From assembly GCF_029892425.1 (NCBI RefSeq), contig NZ_JARXWB010000020.1, positions 62,001 through 126,000 on the forward strand: DNA of 64,000 nt. Direction: 5' to 3'. The notes beneath the pieces were generated by a model that made no database searches, was not told the origin of the DNA, and saw only the letters and a program-made list of their open reading frames with translations. The translations under genes and the position numbers were made by a program. The DNA comes from Bradyrhizobium sp. BR13661. Its GTDB lineage: Bacteria > Pseudomonadota > Alphaproteobacteria > Rhizobiales > Xanthobacteraceae. Positions within the stretch are counted from its first letter, which is position 1, and each line of letters opens with the position of its first letter. This document shows positions 35,158 to 44,361 of the stretch, piece after piece.

Positions 35158-35180
35158 GTAACCCTCGGGAGAAGCTCTCA

Positions 35181-36086
35181 ATGACGAACGTAGGATTCAT
35201 CGGCCTCGGAATCATGGGCTGTCCCATGGCCAGCCATCTTCAAGCAGCTGGCCACCGCTTATTGCTGCGTGATGTTGCTCCTGTTCCTAAGGAGTTGATT
35301 GCGGCAGGCGGAAAGGCGTGCAAGTCCGGAAAGGAAGTTGCGACGCAATCCGACGTTATCATCATCATGGTTCCGGATACCCCGCACGTGGCAGCAGTTT
35401 TGTTCGGCGAGGGTGGGGTGATGGAGGGGCTCACGGAAGGCAAGGTCGTGGTCGACATGAGCTCGATAGCGCCGCTTGCTACCAAAGAATTCGCGGCCAA
35501 AGTCAATGCTGTCGGATGTGAATATCTCGATGCTCCAGTATCGGGTGGCGAGGTGGGTGCCAAGGCGGCCGCCTTGACCATCATGGTAGGCGGCTCTGAG
35601 CCGACTTTTAACCGCGTCAAGCCGTTGTTTGAGTTGATGGGCAAGAACATCACGCTCGTGGGTGGGAACGGAGATGGACAGACAACAAAAGTCGCCAATC
35701 AGATTGTTGTCGCGCTTACTATTGAGGCCATCGGCGAAGCACTGCTCTTTGCGTCCAAGGCAGGAGCAGATCCCGCGCTGGTCCGACAGGCGCTAATGGG
35801 CGGATTTGCCTCGTCGAAAATACTCGAGGTGCATGGCGAGCGCATGATAAAGCGGAAGTTTGATCCCGGTTTTCGCATAGAGTTGCACCAGAAGGACCTC
35901 AATCTCGCGCTCGAAGGCGCGCGGAATCTTGGCATCTCGCTGCCAAATACGTCTATGGCGCAACAGCTATTCAACGCCTGCACCGCTGATGGCGGTAAGG
36001 GTTGGGATCACTCCGCAATGGTGAAGGCCTTGGAAATCATGGCGCGCCACGAAATTGGGAGCGGAGTGGGCAAGCGAGCGTCATGA
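35181..36086 (+). CDS. glxR: Tartronate semialdehyde reductase (2-hydroxy-3-oxopropionate reductase)
   Basis: NADH-dependent reduction of tartronate semialdehyde to D-glycerate. The 301-residue beta-hydroxyacid dehydrogenase has VGFIGLGIMGCPMASHLQAAGH (Rossmann), LDAPVSGGEVGAKAAALTIMVGG (substrate loop) and the catalytic lysine in GDGQTTKVANQIVV. The ATG at 35181 matches the family start; a longer frame from 35076 overlaps hyi. Its stop overlaps the next start (ATGA). Confidence 0.94.
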   Translation: MTNVGFIGLGIMGCPMASHLQAAGHRLLLRDVAPVPKELIAAGGKACKSGKEVATQSDVIIIMVPDTPHVAAVLFGEGGVMEGLTEGKVVVDMSSIAPLATKEFAAKVNAVGCEYLDAPVSGGEVGAKAAALTIMVGGSEPTFNRVKPLFELMGKNITLVGGNGDGQTTKVANQIVVALTIEAIGEALLFASKAGADPALVRQALMGGFASSKILEVHGERMIKRKFDPGFRIELHQKDLNLALEGARNLGISLPNTSMAQQLFNACTADGGKGWDHSAMVKALEIMARHEIGSGVGKRAS

Positions 36087-37354
36087 CCGTCGATTATCGC
36101 AGCCTGCTTCTTAAAATGTTTCGCGCGGCCGTAGATGCGGCAGCGCCGGCACGGTGTGTGCCCGCGCACCTGCCGTCAAGACCGAAGGGACGTACGATCG
36201 TAGTCGGAGCCGGCAAGGCCGCTGCGGCAATGGCTGCAGCGGTCGAGGCAAATTGGGACGGCCCGATAACTGGGTTAGTCGTAACGCGCTACGGTCACGC
36301 CGTACCCTGTGAGCGAATTGAGGTCGTCGAAGCGTCGCACCCCGTTCCGGACGAGGTCGGCGCGGACGTTGCAGCTCGCATCCTTCGGCGAGTTGGTGGC
36401 CTCTCAGCGGATGATCTGGTGCTGGTGCTGATGTCCGGCGGCGGTTCGGCGTTGCTCGCGCTACCAGCTGACGGTATTACTCTTCAAGATAAGCAAGCGA
36501 TAAATCGTGCGTTGCTGGCCTGTGGTGCCGGTATTGGCGAAATGAATACGGTGAGGAAGCACCTCTCGGCCATCAAGGGCGGCCGGCTGGCGGTCGCCGC
36601 AGCACCGGCTCGCGTGATGAGTCTAGCGATTTCTGATGTTCCCGGCGACGACATTTCGGTTATCGCGTCCGGCCCCACCGTACCCGATGCTTCGACCCGG
36701 CACGATGCTCTTGCGGTGCTGTCAAAGTACCGCATCGCGGTGCCGCCGTCGGTTTCTGCCCATCTTGGCGATCCGGTCTCAGAAACACCGAAGCCAGGTG
36801 ACCCCCGGTTCGGGCACGTCGTTAACCGACTCGTGGCCACGCCGCAAATGTCGCTCGAAGCGGCTGCACGAGTGGCTCGTGATGCTGGGATTCCTTCATT
36901 GATACTCGGTAGCGCGATTGAAGGCGAGGCCCGCGAGGTCGGCATTGTTCACGCGGGCATAGCCCGGCAATGCAGCGAGTGGGGACAACCGATGGAAATA
37001 CCTTGTGCAGTCATTTCGGGAGGCGAGACCACCGTTACATTGCGAGGCGGCGGACGCGGTGGACGCAACGCCGAATTTCTCTTGAGCCTCGGCATCGCCG
37101 TCGACGGCAGGTATGGCCTCTGGTCGCTAGCCGCAGATACCGACGGCATCGATGGAAGTGAGGACAATGCTGGCGCAATTCTGGCGCCTGATACTGTGGG
37201 TCGCGCTCGTTGCGTTGGCGTCGACTGCAAAGCGCGTATGGCCGACAACGATGCGTACACGGTATTTAAGGCGCTAGACGATCTTGTCGTGACCGGGCCA
37301 ACCCGTACTAACGTGAACGATCTCCGGGTGATGCTGGTCACAAAGAGGAGTTGA
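36083..37354 (+). CDS. ttuD: Glycerate 2-kinase (MOFRL family)
   Basis: Phosphorylates D-glycerate to 2-phosphoglycerate. The 423-residue protein begins with the GCK N-terminal domain (GRTIVVGAGKAAAAMAAAVE, VVTRYGHAVPC, ASHPVPDEVGADVAARIL, VLMSGGGSALLALPA, LSAIKGGRLAVAAAPA) and ends with MOFRL (SGGETTVTLRGGGRGGRNAEFLLS, AADTDGIDGSEDNAGA). The ATG overlaps the glxR stop. It delivers the glyoxylate product to lower glycolysis. Confidence 0.93.
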   Translation: MTVDYRSLLLKMFRAAVDAAAPARCVPAHLPSRPKGRTIVVGAGKAAAAMAAAVEANWDGPITGLVVTRYGHAVPCERIEVVEASHPVPDEVGADVAARILRRVGGLSADDLVLVLMSGGGSALLALPADGITLQDKQAINRALLACGAGIGEMNTVRKHLSAIKGGRLAVAAAPARVMSLAISDVPGDDISVIASGPTVPDASTRHDALAVLSKYRIAVPPSVSAHLGDPVSETPKPGDPRFGHVVNRLVATPQMSLEAAARVARDAGIPSLILGSAIEGEAREVGIVHAGIARQCSEWGQPMEIPCAVISGGETTVTLRGGGRGGRNAEFLLSLGIAVDGRYGLWSLAADTDGIDGSEDNAGAILAPDTVGRARCVGVDCKARMADNDAYTVFKALDDLVVTGPTRTNVNDLRVMLVTKRS

Positions 37355-37356
37355 TT

Positions 37357-38682
37357 GTGCGCCGCAATCGCAAGAGCAAGATCGTTGCAACGGTCGGGCC
37401 TAGTAGCGCATCGCCGGAGATGCTTCGTCGATTGTTTGTCGCTGGTGTGGATGTATTCCGGTTGAATTTTAGTCACGGAACGTGGGCGGACCATGGCGCT
37501 GTCGTCGAGAGCATTCGGGCGTTAGAGAAAGAGTTCAATCGGCCGATTGCGATCTTGCAGGATCTGCAAGGGCCGAAAATTCGCATTGGCGTCATTCCTG
37601 GTGGTCCGCGGCGCGTTGATGCTGGAGAGGTGCTGGGGTTTGCTTTGGAGCGGCCGGCTAAAGCAACCGATATTCCGCTACCACATAGGGAAATTTTTCA
37701 ATGTATCACGCCACAGCAAGATATCTCGATTGACGACGGTAGGTTACGAGCGCGAGTCGAACACATCGACGGAGATCGCTTTGTTGCCAGAGTACTCGCT
37801 GGGGGCATGCTTAGCGATCGCAAGGGCTTCAATATGCCCGGTGCCGTTTTGGGCCTTTCAGCTCTCACCGAGAAGGATCGGGCGGATCTTTCTTTCGGTC
37901 TTGAGCTCGGTGTGGACTGGGTAGCGTTGTCGTTTGTGCAGACAGCAGCCGATGTGATCGAAGGTCGTGCCCTGGTCGGCGGCAAAGCGGCATTGATCGC
38001 AAAGATCGAACGACCGTCGGCCCTGGCGAACATCCAGGACATCGTCAGACTGTCGGATGGCATTATGATCGCGCGCGGAGATCTCGGTGTAGAGATTCCG
38101 GCGGAGGAAGTACCGGCGCAGCAAAAGGAGATCATTCGGCAATGCCGCCTGGCCTCGAAGCCGGTCATCGTCGCGACTCAGATGCTCGAGTCAATGGTAA
38201 ATGCTCCCGCGCCTACGCGCGCTGAATCTTCCGACGTCGCGACCGCGGTTTACGACGGCGCAGACGCCGTGATGCTTTCGGCTGAGACCGCATCAGGCAG
38301 CTATCCGACTGAAGCCGTTGCCATGATGGATAAGATCGTGGGCAGAACAGAGATTCACGAATTTTATCGGCGCATCATTACGGCCATTGAACCTGATGTC
38401 GAGCAAACGCCGCCGCATATGATCGCAAGAAGTGCCAGCGAGATTGCGGATCGGCTCGATGCGGCAGTCATAGTGGCGTTCACCAGCAGCGGCATCACTG
38501 CGGCACGCATTGCCCGGCAAAGACCCGCGGCGATGATTGTTGCGCTTACACCTCATAGATCGGTGGCACGCCGCCTATGCTTGTTCTGGGGCGCTCACAG
38601 TGTGCTGTCCGCGGACATTCGGAGCTATGAAGAGATGGTGGAGCGGGCCAAGCGGGCAGCGCTTGATGAGGGGTTCATCTAA
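37357..38682 (+). CDS. pyk: Pyruvate kinase, C-terminus shifted out of frame
   Basis: Converts phosphoenolpyruvate and ADP to pyruvate and ATP, closing the glyoxylate route. All catalytic parts are present: SKIVATVGPSSASPEMLRRL, FRLNFSHGT, LQDLQGPKIRIG, LIAKIERPSAL, IMIARGDLGVEIP and ATQMLESM. The frame ends at ...ALDEGFI (stop 38680-38682), but the expected last strand, NGDIVVVGGVPFGEAGTTNN and LRVIKIG, continues in another frame to 38779. Either the protein has lost about 30 C-terminal residues or the sequence has an indel. GTG at 37357 follows GAGGAG; a TTG at 37351 is the alternative. Confidence 0.88.
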   Translation: MRRNRKSKIVATVGPSSASPEMLRRLFVAGVDVFRLNFSHGTWADHGAVVESIRALEKEFNRPIAILQDLQGPKIRIGVIPGGPRRVDAGEVLGFALERPAKATDIPLPHREIFQCITPQQDISIDDGRLRARVEHIDGDRFVARVLAGGMLSDRKGFNMPGAVLGLSALTEKDRADLSFGLELGVDWVALSFVQTAADVIEGRALVGGKAALIAKIERPSALANIQDIVRLSDGIMIARGDLGVEIPAEEVPAQQKEIIRQCRLASKPVIVATQMLESMVNAPAPTRAESSDVATAVYDGADAVMLSAETASGSYPTEAVAMMDKIVGRTEIHEFYRRIITAIEPDVEQTPPHMIARSASEIADRLDAAVIVAFTSSGITAARIARQRPAAMIVALTPHRSVARRLCLFWGAHSVLSADIRSYEEMVERAKRAALDEGFI

Positions 38683-38779
38683 CGGGGACATCGTCGTGGT
38701 TGGTGGTGTGCCATTTGGCGAGGCGGGGACTACAAACAATCTAAGGGTCATAAAAATCGGCCGCGGGGCCGTGCCATAA

Positions 38780-39230
38780 CACTTCGAGCTCCCTTTTTAG
38801 AGCCAACCTGAAGCACTGCAAGAGGAAAGTGCTGGGAGAAGGGCGCCAGCGTGCATCGAGCCTACGGATGGTATGATCGGAGAATGCTACGCTCCTTGAC
38901 GGCCGACTTGGCCCAGGAAAGTCCTAGCGTGGTGGATGCTCCGTGGGTAACTCGACGAAGCGCCTAGTTCTGTGAGGTGACCCAGAGCAGCAGTCTATTG
39001 TTGGTCCGATGCCGCTTTGTGCCTTCTTGGGGAGGTTGAAGCATGCGGCTTCGAAAACAAGTCGGAGCCCTATGTGGCACCGCAGCACCCGCTTGCCGAT
39101 TGACATACGGCCAACCGGCGAACAGTTTCGGCGCGGATGAAGGCTCGGCGGTCCAGTCAGACATGCTCCTAGCCACCATATGCATGTGGCCTCGCCAGAG
39201 AGTTGGGCGACGGTTGGAGAACTAGCTGTC
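38780..39230. other. Intergenic, nothing recognised
   Basis: About 450 bases between the pyk tail and the LysR gene with only chance frames. No strong hairpin or promoter pair was seen. Confidence 0.35.
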
Positions 39231-40130
39231 ATGGACCATCTGGCCAGTATGCGAATACTTACCCGTGTTGTCGAACTCGGGAGCTTTTCGCGGGCTGCTT
39301 GCGACATGCAGATATCTCAGTCAACTGCCACCAAGCATATCGTTTGGCTGGAGACGCATCTTGGCGCACGTCTGCTAAACCGCAATACGCGAGGTATCAG
39401 CCTCACCGAGGAGGGAAGCGTATACTACGAGCGCTGTAAGACCGTGCTCAAAGAAGTTGACGACGCTGCGATCCATATCCGTACTCGGAACCAAGCGTTG
39501 TCTGGTACGCTTCGCCTCTCGACGTCTATCGCGTTTGGACGAAACGTGATCTCGCCGATGCTGATCGAGTTCATGCGAGAGCATCCAGATCTCAAAGTCG
39601 ACATGACCTGTGAGGATGCGTACATCGATATTGTGGCCAGAGGGTTCGATGCTGCAGTCCGACTAGGGCGGCTAGTTGATTCCTCTCTTGGTGGACGTTA
39701 CATCGGCAGTAATCCGTGGGTGATGATCGCCGGAACAGGTTATCTCGATGGCCGTAACCGTCCTCGTTCTCCGAATGAGCTTCTCAAGCACAACTGTCTG
39801 GTCTACTCGAGTGTGCAAGGAGATGCTGTGTGGCAGCTCAGCCGGCAGGGCAGTGAGACGTGCTCTATCGTTGTGCATGGCTCACTACGCTCGAACAATT
39901 TGTCGACGCTGTTGTCAGCTGTGCAATCAAATCTCGGAATCGCGATTGTCCCGCGGTATCTGGCTTCGCCTGCTTTGAAGTCGGGCAAGGTGGTGCCAAT
40001 CCTCGAAGACTACGCATTGCCTGAGCAAGAAATTCACGCAGTGCTCCCGTCGCCAAAGTTTGTCCCGCAACGGGTCGCGGCCCTGATCAACTTTCTGATT
40101 CCGAGGTTCAAGGGTCCTTGGTGGAAATGA
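39231..40130 (+). CDS. LysR-type regulator (CrgA/AaeR-like subgroup)
   Basis: A 299-residue regulator with helix-turn-helix MRILTRVVELGSFSRAACDMQISQSTATKHIVWLE and a C-terminal effector domain with LRLSTSIAFGRNVISPML, GFDAAVRLGRL and LSAVQSNLGIAIVPRYLA. This is the group whose members start MDxLxxMRxFxRVVExGSF. It is in the same direction as the transporter operon at 40632 and separated by 500 bases, so its target may be elsewhere. Confidence 0.9.
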   Translation: MDHLASMRILTRVVELGSFSRAACDMQISQSTATKHIVWLETHLGARLLNRNTRGISLTEEGSVYYERCKTVLKEVDDAAIHIRTRNQALSGTLRLSTSIAFGRNVISPMLIEFMREHPDLKVDMTCEDAYIDIVARGFDAAVRLGRLVDSSLGGRYIGSNPWVMIAGTGYLDGRNRPRSPNELLKHNCLVYSSVQGDAVWQLSRQGSETCSIVVHGSLRSNNLSTLLSAVQSNLGIAIVPRYLASPALKSGKVVPILEDYALPEQEIHAVLPSPKFVPQRVAALINFLIPRFKGPWWK

Positions 40131-40631
40131 AGATCTGCCAGGTTGCGCAACCCCGACGCTTTGAGAAGCGCGACTATTCTTCAGTCGAATAATTGATATC
40201 GACGAGCTGCTAGTAGCGGTTGCTTTGCTCTGTTGAACAGTCCCCGCGGGGCGGTGCCGGCGATACATCTTCCAAGTCTTTGCGGTCGTCATCACGCATG
40301 CTCATCGGCATTTCAAGAAACTCGATCATTATTCAAAGACGCCGCCGTTTTCTTGCGGCAGATGAAGCAATTAGCGGCTTAGCCAAACGCTCCAGAATGT
40401 CGGCTTGCTGCGCGATGTTGCAGCGCCGGCCTTAGTTTCACTCGCCATTCAGGGCGCTGCAAACTTGCAGCTCGTGAGAGCGTGGCTCAAATAGCAAGCG
40501 AAGGGCCAGACACAATTGTACGCAATTTAGAATCCAGTTGTGGCCTCCAGTTGGATGCAGTATTGTGTCCAAAATAATAACGGGCGCAAAAGCCGCCGCA
40601 TCACAGGAAACGCGATCGAGAGGGAAAACCA
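40131..40631 (+). promoter_or_regulatory. Control region of the second TorT-like transporter operon
   Basis: No gene is seen in 500 bases. TTGGATGCA (40552-40560) and TTGTGTCCAA (40564-40573) form an imperfect dyad. The first nine bases recur exactly at 61942-61950, and TTGTGTCCAA differs by one base from TTGTATCCAA at 61908-61917, upstream of the chemoreceptor. A shared regulator is likely, perhaps one of the GntR proteins. Confidence 0.5.
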
Positions 40632-41681
40632 ATGGGCTTTAGGAAATCTGCGCTAATCGTAGCGGCCGGCTTGTCCTGCATTGCAACAACCGATAGCCAA
40701 GCTGCCGATTGGTGGCCTGCAAAGGTATACGACCAGGGAAAGGGCGGCGCCGAAGTTGAGTATGTGCCGCTTCCGAAGGCTGAGAAGCAGTGGAACCTTT
40801 GTGTCCTCTTTCCTCACGTAAAGGACAGCATCTGGGTTGCCGCGGCCTACGGGGTTGTTGAAGAGGCGAAGCGACAGGGGGTCAAAATGACCCTTTTTCA
40901 GGCCGGGGGCTACGATAGCCTTCCCAAACAAATCTCTCAATTTGACGATTGCGTCGCAGCCAAGGCGGACGTGATCATTACAGGAGCGATCTCCGAAGCG
41001 GGGATGGCTAAGAAGTTTCAAGAGGGGCTCGACAAGAGTATCCCCCAAGTTGCGCTGATTAACCCGGTAGCAAATGCTCCGGTAACAGCAAAAGTGTCGG
41101 TGGACTACCCGACCATGGGGGGGCTCGCAGCCCAATATGTGCTCGATAATTTGCAAGGCAAACCGGCGCAGGTCGCGACGTTTCCTGGTCCACAAGGTGC
41201 CGGTTGGCCGGAAGCCTTCCTGAAAGGTTTCGAAGAGAAGCTGAACGGGACACCGGCGAAAATCGTCGACACGAAATGGGGCGATACCGGAGTCGCCGTC
41301 CAGCTAAGGCTCATTGAGGATTCTCTTCAGACCTACCCAGATGTGTCGGTCATCTGGGCGAACCCGCCTGCTATTGAGGCGGCAGTCAGCGCGGTGAACG
41401 ACATCGGCAAGCGGGGCAAGATCGACTTGATCGCGGAAAACGAGAACCAGGCGATGCTAAATTTTCTTCGCACCGGTGATGTGAAGGGGTTTGCGACGCT
41501 TGCTCCAGTTCTCGAAGCGCGAATTGCCGTCGATACGGCTGTTCGAATCCTTGAAGGAAAGCCCTACGTCAAGTCTCCGATGATTGTGCCAACGATGGTG
41601 ACCAAATCGAATATCGACAAGGTCAATCTCGACAACATCTTCTCGCCGGTCGATTGGAAGCCTGTTTACTCAGTGAATTGA
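40632..41681 (+). CDS. Periplasmic binding protein, TorT-like, of a CUT2 ABC importer (second copy)
   Basis: Exported protein of 349 residues with a signal peptide (MGFRKSALIVAAGLSCIATT...QAA). It matches the protein at 16686 in plan: mature start DWWPAKVYDQ, QWNLCVLFPHVKDSIWVAAAYGVVEE, FQAGGYDSLPKQISQFDDCVAAKADVIITGAIS and FPGPQGAGWPEAFLKGF. Sequence divergence between the two suggests different ligands. It is followed by an intercistronic hairpin and by its ATPase and two permeases. Confidence 0.87.
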   Translation: MGFRKSALIVAAGLSCIATTDSQAADWWPAKVYDQGKGGAEVEYVPLPKAEKQWNLCVLFPHVKDSIWVAAAYGVVEEAKRQGVKMTLFQAGGYDSLPKQISQFDDCVAAKADVIITGAISEAGMAKKFQEGLDKSIPQVALINPVANAPVTAKVSVDYPTMGGLAAQYVLDNLQGKPAQVATFPGPQGAGWPEAFLKGFEEKLNGTPAKIVDTKWGDTGVAVQLRLIEDSLQTYPDVSVIWANPPAIEAAVSAVNDIGKRGKIDLIAENENQAMLNFLRTGDVKGFATLAPVLEARIAVDTAVRILEGKPYVKSPMIVPTMVTKSNIDKVNLDNIFSPVDWKPVYSVN

Positions 41682-41689
41682 GCGAGCAG

Positions 41690-41713
41690 CGACTGCATCA
41701 ATCGGTGCAGTCG
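41690..41713 (+). other. Intercistronic hairpin after the binding-protein gene
   Basis: CGACTGCA (41690-41697), TCAATCGG, TGCAGTCG (41706-41713). It lies right after the binding-protein stop, the same position as the hairpins at 16645 and 54528. Confidence 0.55.
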
Positions 41714-41749
41714 TCCGCTTCAGTTGATTGATAATTAGGAAGCTGACTG

Positions 41750-43339
41750 ATGACAAATCTGACGAGCGCGCTGTCAGGTGCGCCTGTGCGGAATGACGCA
41801 TGCCGCGGGCAAGAGTTGGTTCGTCTCACGGGAATCACTAAAAGGTTCCAGGGTGCGACCGCACTTGACGGAATAGACTTCGACCTTCGCTCGGGTGAGG
41901 TTCACGTTCTTTTCGGCGAGAATGGTGCCGGAAAATCTACGCTGATAAACGTCATCTCCGGAACGTTCTTGCCTGACGCGGGCTCATATTTTTACGCCGA
42001 CGACGAGATCCGTAACCTGACTCCGGCGCATGCCCGAGCAATTGGCATCTGTCTCGTATTCCAGGAGTTCAGTCTCGTCAGCCAATTGAGCGTAGAGAAG
42101 AACCTGTTTCTCGGGCGCGAAATGACCGTCGGTCGCACTTGGCTGGACAGGCAGCGGATGCGCGGCATTGCCCTTGAGACGTTACGCAAACTCAAATTCG
42201 ACATCGATATTGATGCTCTCGTCGGGAATTTGTCGCGTGCTCAGCAGCAAATGGTCGAAATCGCGAAGGCACTCCTAAACGAACCCCGAGTCCTAATTCT
42301 TGATGAGCCAACCGCCTCTCTCACTGAAGCTGAAACAGAAACACTCTTTGAGCTCATTGGTCGGCTGAAGGTGCAGGGGGTAGGTATCATCTACGTCTCT
42401 CATCGAATGCAGGAGATTCGTCGGCTGGCGGATCGAGTGACGGTTCTACGCGACGGAAAGAAGATCTCAACCGTCGAGGCATCGCAGGCGTCGGATGACG
42501 AGCTAGTGACCCTTATGACGGGTCGGCGAATCGAGCATCTTTTCCCAATTATTGAGCAGAATCCTGGGGCCGTGCGCGTGGCGGTCAAGAACCTTTGCTT
42601 GTCCGCTGGTGGGGTTACGAACGCAGAACTGGAATTGCGCTCCGGCGAGATCATTGGAGTCGGCGGCTTGGTGGGGAGCGGAAAGTCGGAGTTTGTCCGC
42701 GCGATCTTTGGTTTGGAGCCGATCCTGTCTGGTTCGATCCTTGTCGACGACGAAGTCATCTTGCAACCATCTCCTGCCCAGATGCTGGCCCGTGGGATCT
42801 GCTATTTCCCTGCAGATCGTGTTGCGGAAGGGTTGGCCTTGCAGAGGTCAATTCGAGAAAACGCATCTATCACCGCCCTCGATCTGCCCTCCTTCTCGAA
42901 TGGCTGGTTCTTGCGAGAAAGCAGAGAGAAGGCCGAGATCGGAAAGATCGCAGCCGATCTCAAGATCAAGCCGAACCGCATAGAGATGGGCGTCGGGAAT
43001 CTATCCGGTGGCAATCGCCAAAAAGTGGTCTTGGCGCGGGGGCTGGCTCGGCCGACGAGTGTCTTCTTGTTTGAGGAGCCAACCGTCGGCGTCGATGTCG
43101 GCGCAAAACTTGAGTTCTATCAGACGTTGAAGCGGTTGGCCGAAGGCGGGGGAGCGGTCCTACTTGTTTCGTCCGACTTGCCCGAGCTCCTTCATCTCTC
43201 GCATCGATTGCGCATCTTCAGTAGAGGCAAAATGGTTGCTGACCTCGTAGGACAAGACATTACCGAGAAGGCGGCACTGTCGCACTTTTTTATACGTCCC
43301 GAAGGGGCCGTCCAGGTGATTTCAGGGGAGATCGAGTGA
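41750..43339 (+). CDS. ABC importer ATPase with two nucleotide-binding domains (RbsA family)
   Basis: A 529-residue ATPase. Domain 1: GENGAGKSTLINVIS, LSRAQQQMVEIAKALL, VLILDEPTASLTEAE. Domain 2: GLVGSGKSEFVRAIFGLEP, LSGGNRQKVVLARGLA and FLFEEPTVGVD, where the Walker B reads FEEP instead of FDEP. The N-terminus is about 20 residues longer than in the relative at 15110. The stop overlaps the GTG of the first permease gene. Confidence 0.93.
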   Translation: MTNLTSALSGAPVRNDACRGQELVRLTGITKRFQGATALDGIDFDLRSGEVHVLFGENGAGKSTLINVISGTFLPDAGSYFYADDEIRNLTPAHARAIGICLVFQEFSLVSQLSVEKNLFLGREMTVGRTWLDRQRMRGIALETLRKLKFDIDIDALVGNLSRAQQQMVEIAKALLNEPRVLILDEPTASLTEAETETLFELIGRLKVQGVGIIYVSHRMQEIRRLADRVTVLRDGKKISTVEASQASDDELVTLMTGRRIEHLFPIIEQNPGAVRVAVKNLCLSAGGVTNAELELRSGEIIGVGGLVGSGKSEFVRAIFGLEPILSGSILVDDEVILQPSPAQMLARGICYFPADRVAEGLALQRSIRENASITALDLPSFSNGWFLRESREKAEIGKIAADLKIKPNRIEMGVGNLSGGNRQKVVLARGLARPTSVFLFEEPTVGVDVGAKLEFYQTLKRLAEGGGAVLLVSSDLPELLHLSHRLRIFSRGKMVADLVGQDITEKAALSHFFIRPEGAVQVISGEIE

Positions 43340-44361
43340 CCAGCACAGAACAACTAGAGACCCCGACAGCTCGGCGCAGCGTCAGGATTTCCGGGATCAG
43401 CCGAATTCCACAGGGAATCGTGCTTCCTCTTGCGCTTGTGGCGCTTGTCGTTGCGCTGGCGTTCTTTGAGCCGCGCTTCTTTAGCGCTGCAAATCTAGCG
43501 AACATCGCGCGGAACGCATCCTACCTCGCGATCGTCGGTACGGCGCAGATGCTGGTGATCATGCTGGGCGGGCTCGATCTGTCGATCGGCGTAACTGTAG
43601 CGCTTAGCAGCGTTGTCACGGCGATCACGATGAGCCATGGTCTAGCGTGGTGGCCAGAAAACGAAGTGCTGACCATTTTATTCGCTACCACATCCGCCTT
43701 GGGTGCAGCTGCTCTGGTCGGCTTACTCAACGGCATGTGTATCGCGCGCCTCAATGCGTCGGCCTTCATGGTTACGCTGGGGATGTTCTCAGTCGTTGGC
43801 GGTATCGCATTCTACCTGACCGCGGGTATTCCGATTTACGGTCTTGTACCCGAGTTCATACAAGGGTTAGGGCGCGGTACCGTCGCAGGGGTGCCCGTCG
43901 CTGTCCTTATTGCCATCGCTGTAGTGTTAACTGCATACCTTGTGCAAAACCACACGAGATTTGGCCGCCACCTCTACGCGATCGGCGGAAACGCGCACGC
44001 GGCGCGCGTCTCTGGTGTTCCTACCCAGCTGTACACGGTGATCGCCTACATCGTTTGCTCTTTGCTGGCAGGCGTAGCTGGCATCCTGATCACGGCGCGA
44101 ATAGGTGCCGGCCAGGCGAACCTTGGCTCTGAATACATGCTGCAGAGTATCGGCGCCGCTGTGATTGCGGGGGTCTCACTGCGCGGTGGCGTCGGGCGCG
44201 TCGAAAGCCTTTTGCTGAGTAGCATTTTCCTCACGGTCTTTGCGAACGCGATGAACCTTAGTCGCATAGATAGCAAAATCCAGACGATCGTCTTCGGCGT
44301 TGTCCTTCTGAGTGCAGTGATGCTTGACCGTACCAAGCGCGGCGGTGGATCCAATGACTGA
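43336..44361 (+). CDS. ABC permease (RbsC family), first of two
   Basis: A 341-residue membrane protein with about 8-10 hydrophobic spans. Markers: LVIMLGGLDLSIGVTVALSSV, NHTRFGRHLYAIGGNAHAARVSGV and YMLQSIGAAVIAGVSLRGGVGRVESLLL. The start is a GTG at 43336 overlapping the ATPase stop. The next permease starts inside its last codons. Two different permeases suggest a heterodimeric channel. Confidence 0.9.
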   Translation: MTSTEQLETPTARRSVRISGISRIPQGIVLPLALVALVVALAFFEPRFFSAANLANIARNASYLAIVGTAQMLVIMLGGLDLSIGVTVALSSVVTAITMSHGLAWWPENEVLTILFATTSALGAAALVGLLNGMCIARLNASAFMVTLGMFSVVGGIAFYLTAGIPIYGLVPEFIQGLGRGTVAGVPVAVLIAIAVVLTAYLVQNHTRFGRHLYAIGGNAHAARVSGVPTQLYTVIAYIVCSLLAGVAGILITARIGAGQANLGSEYMLQSIGAAVIAGVSLRGGVGRVESLLLSSIFLTVFANAMNLSRIDSKIQTIVFGVVLLSAVMLDRTKRGGGSND

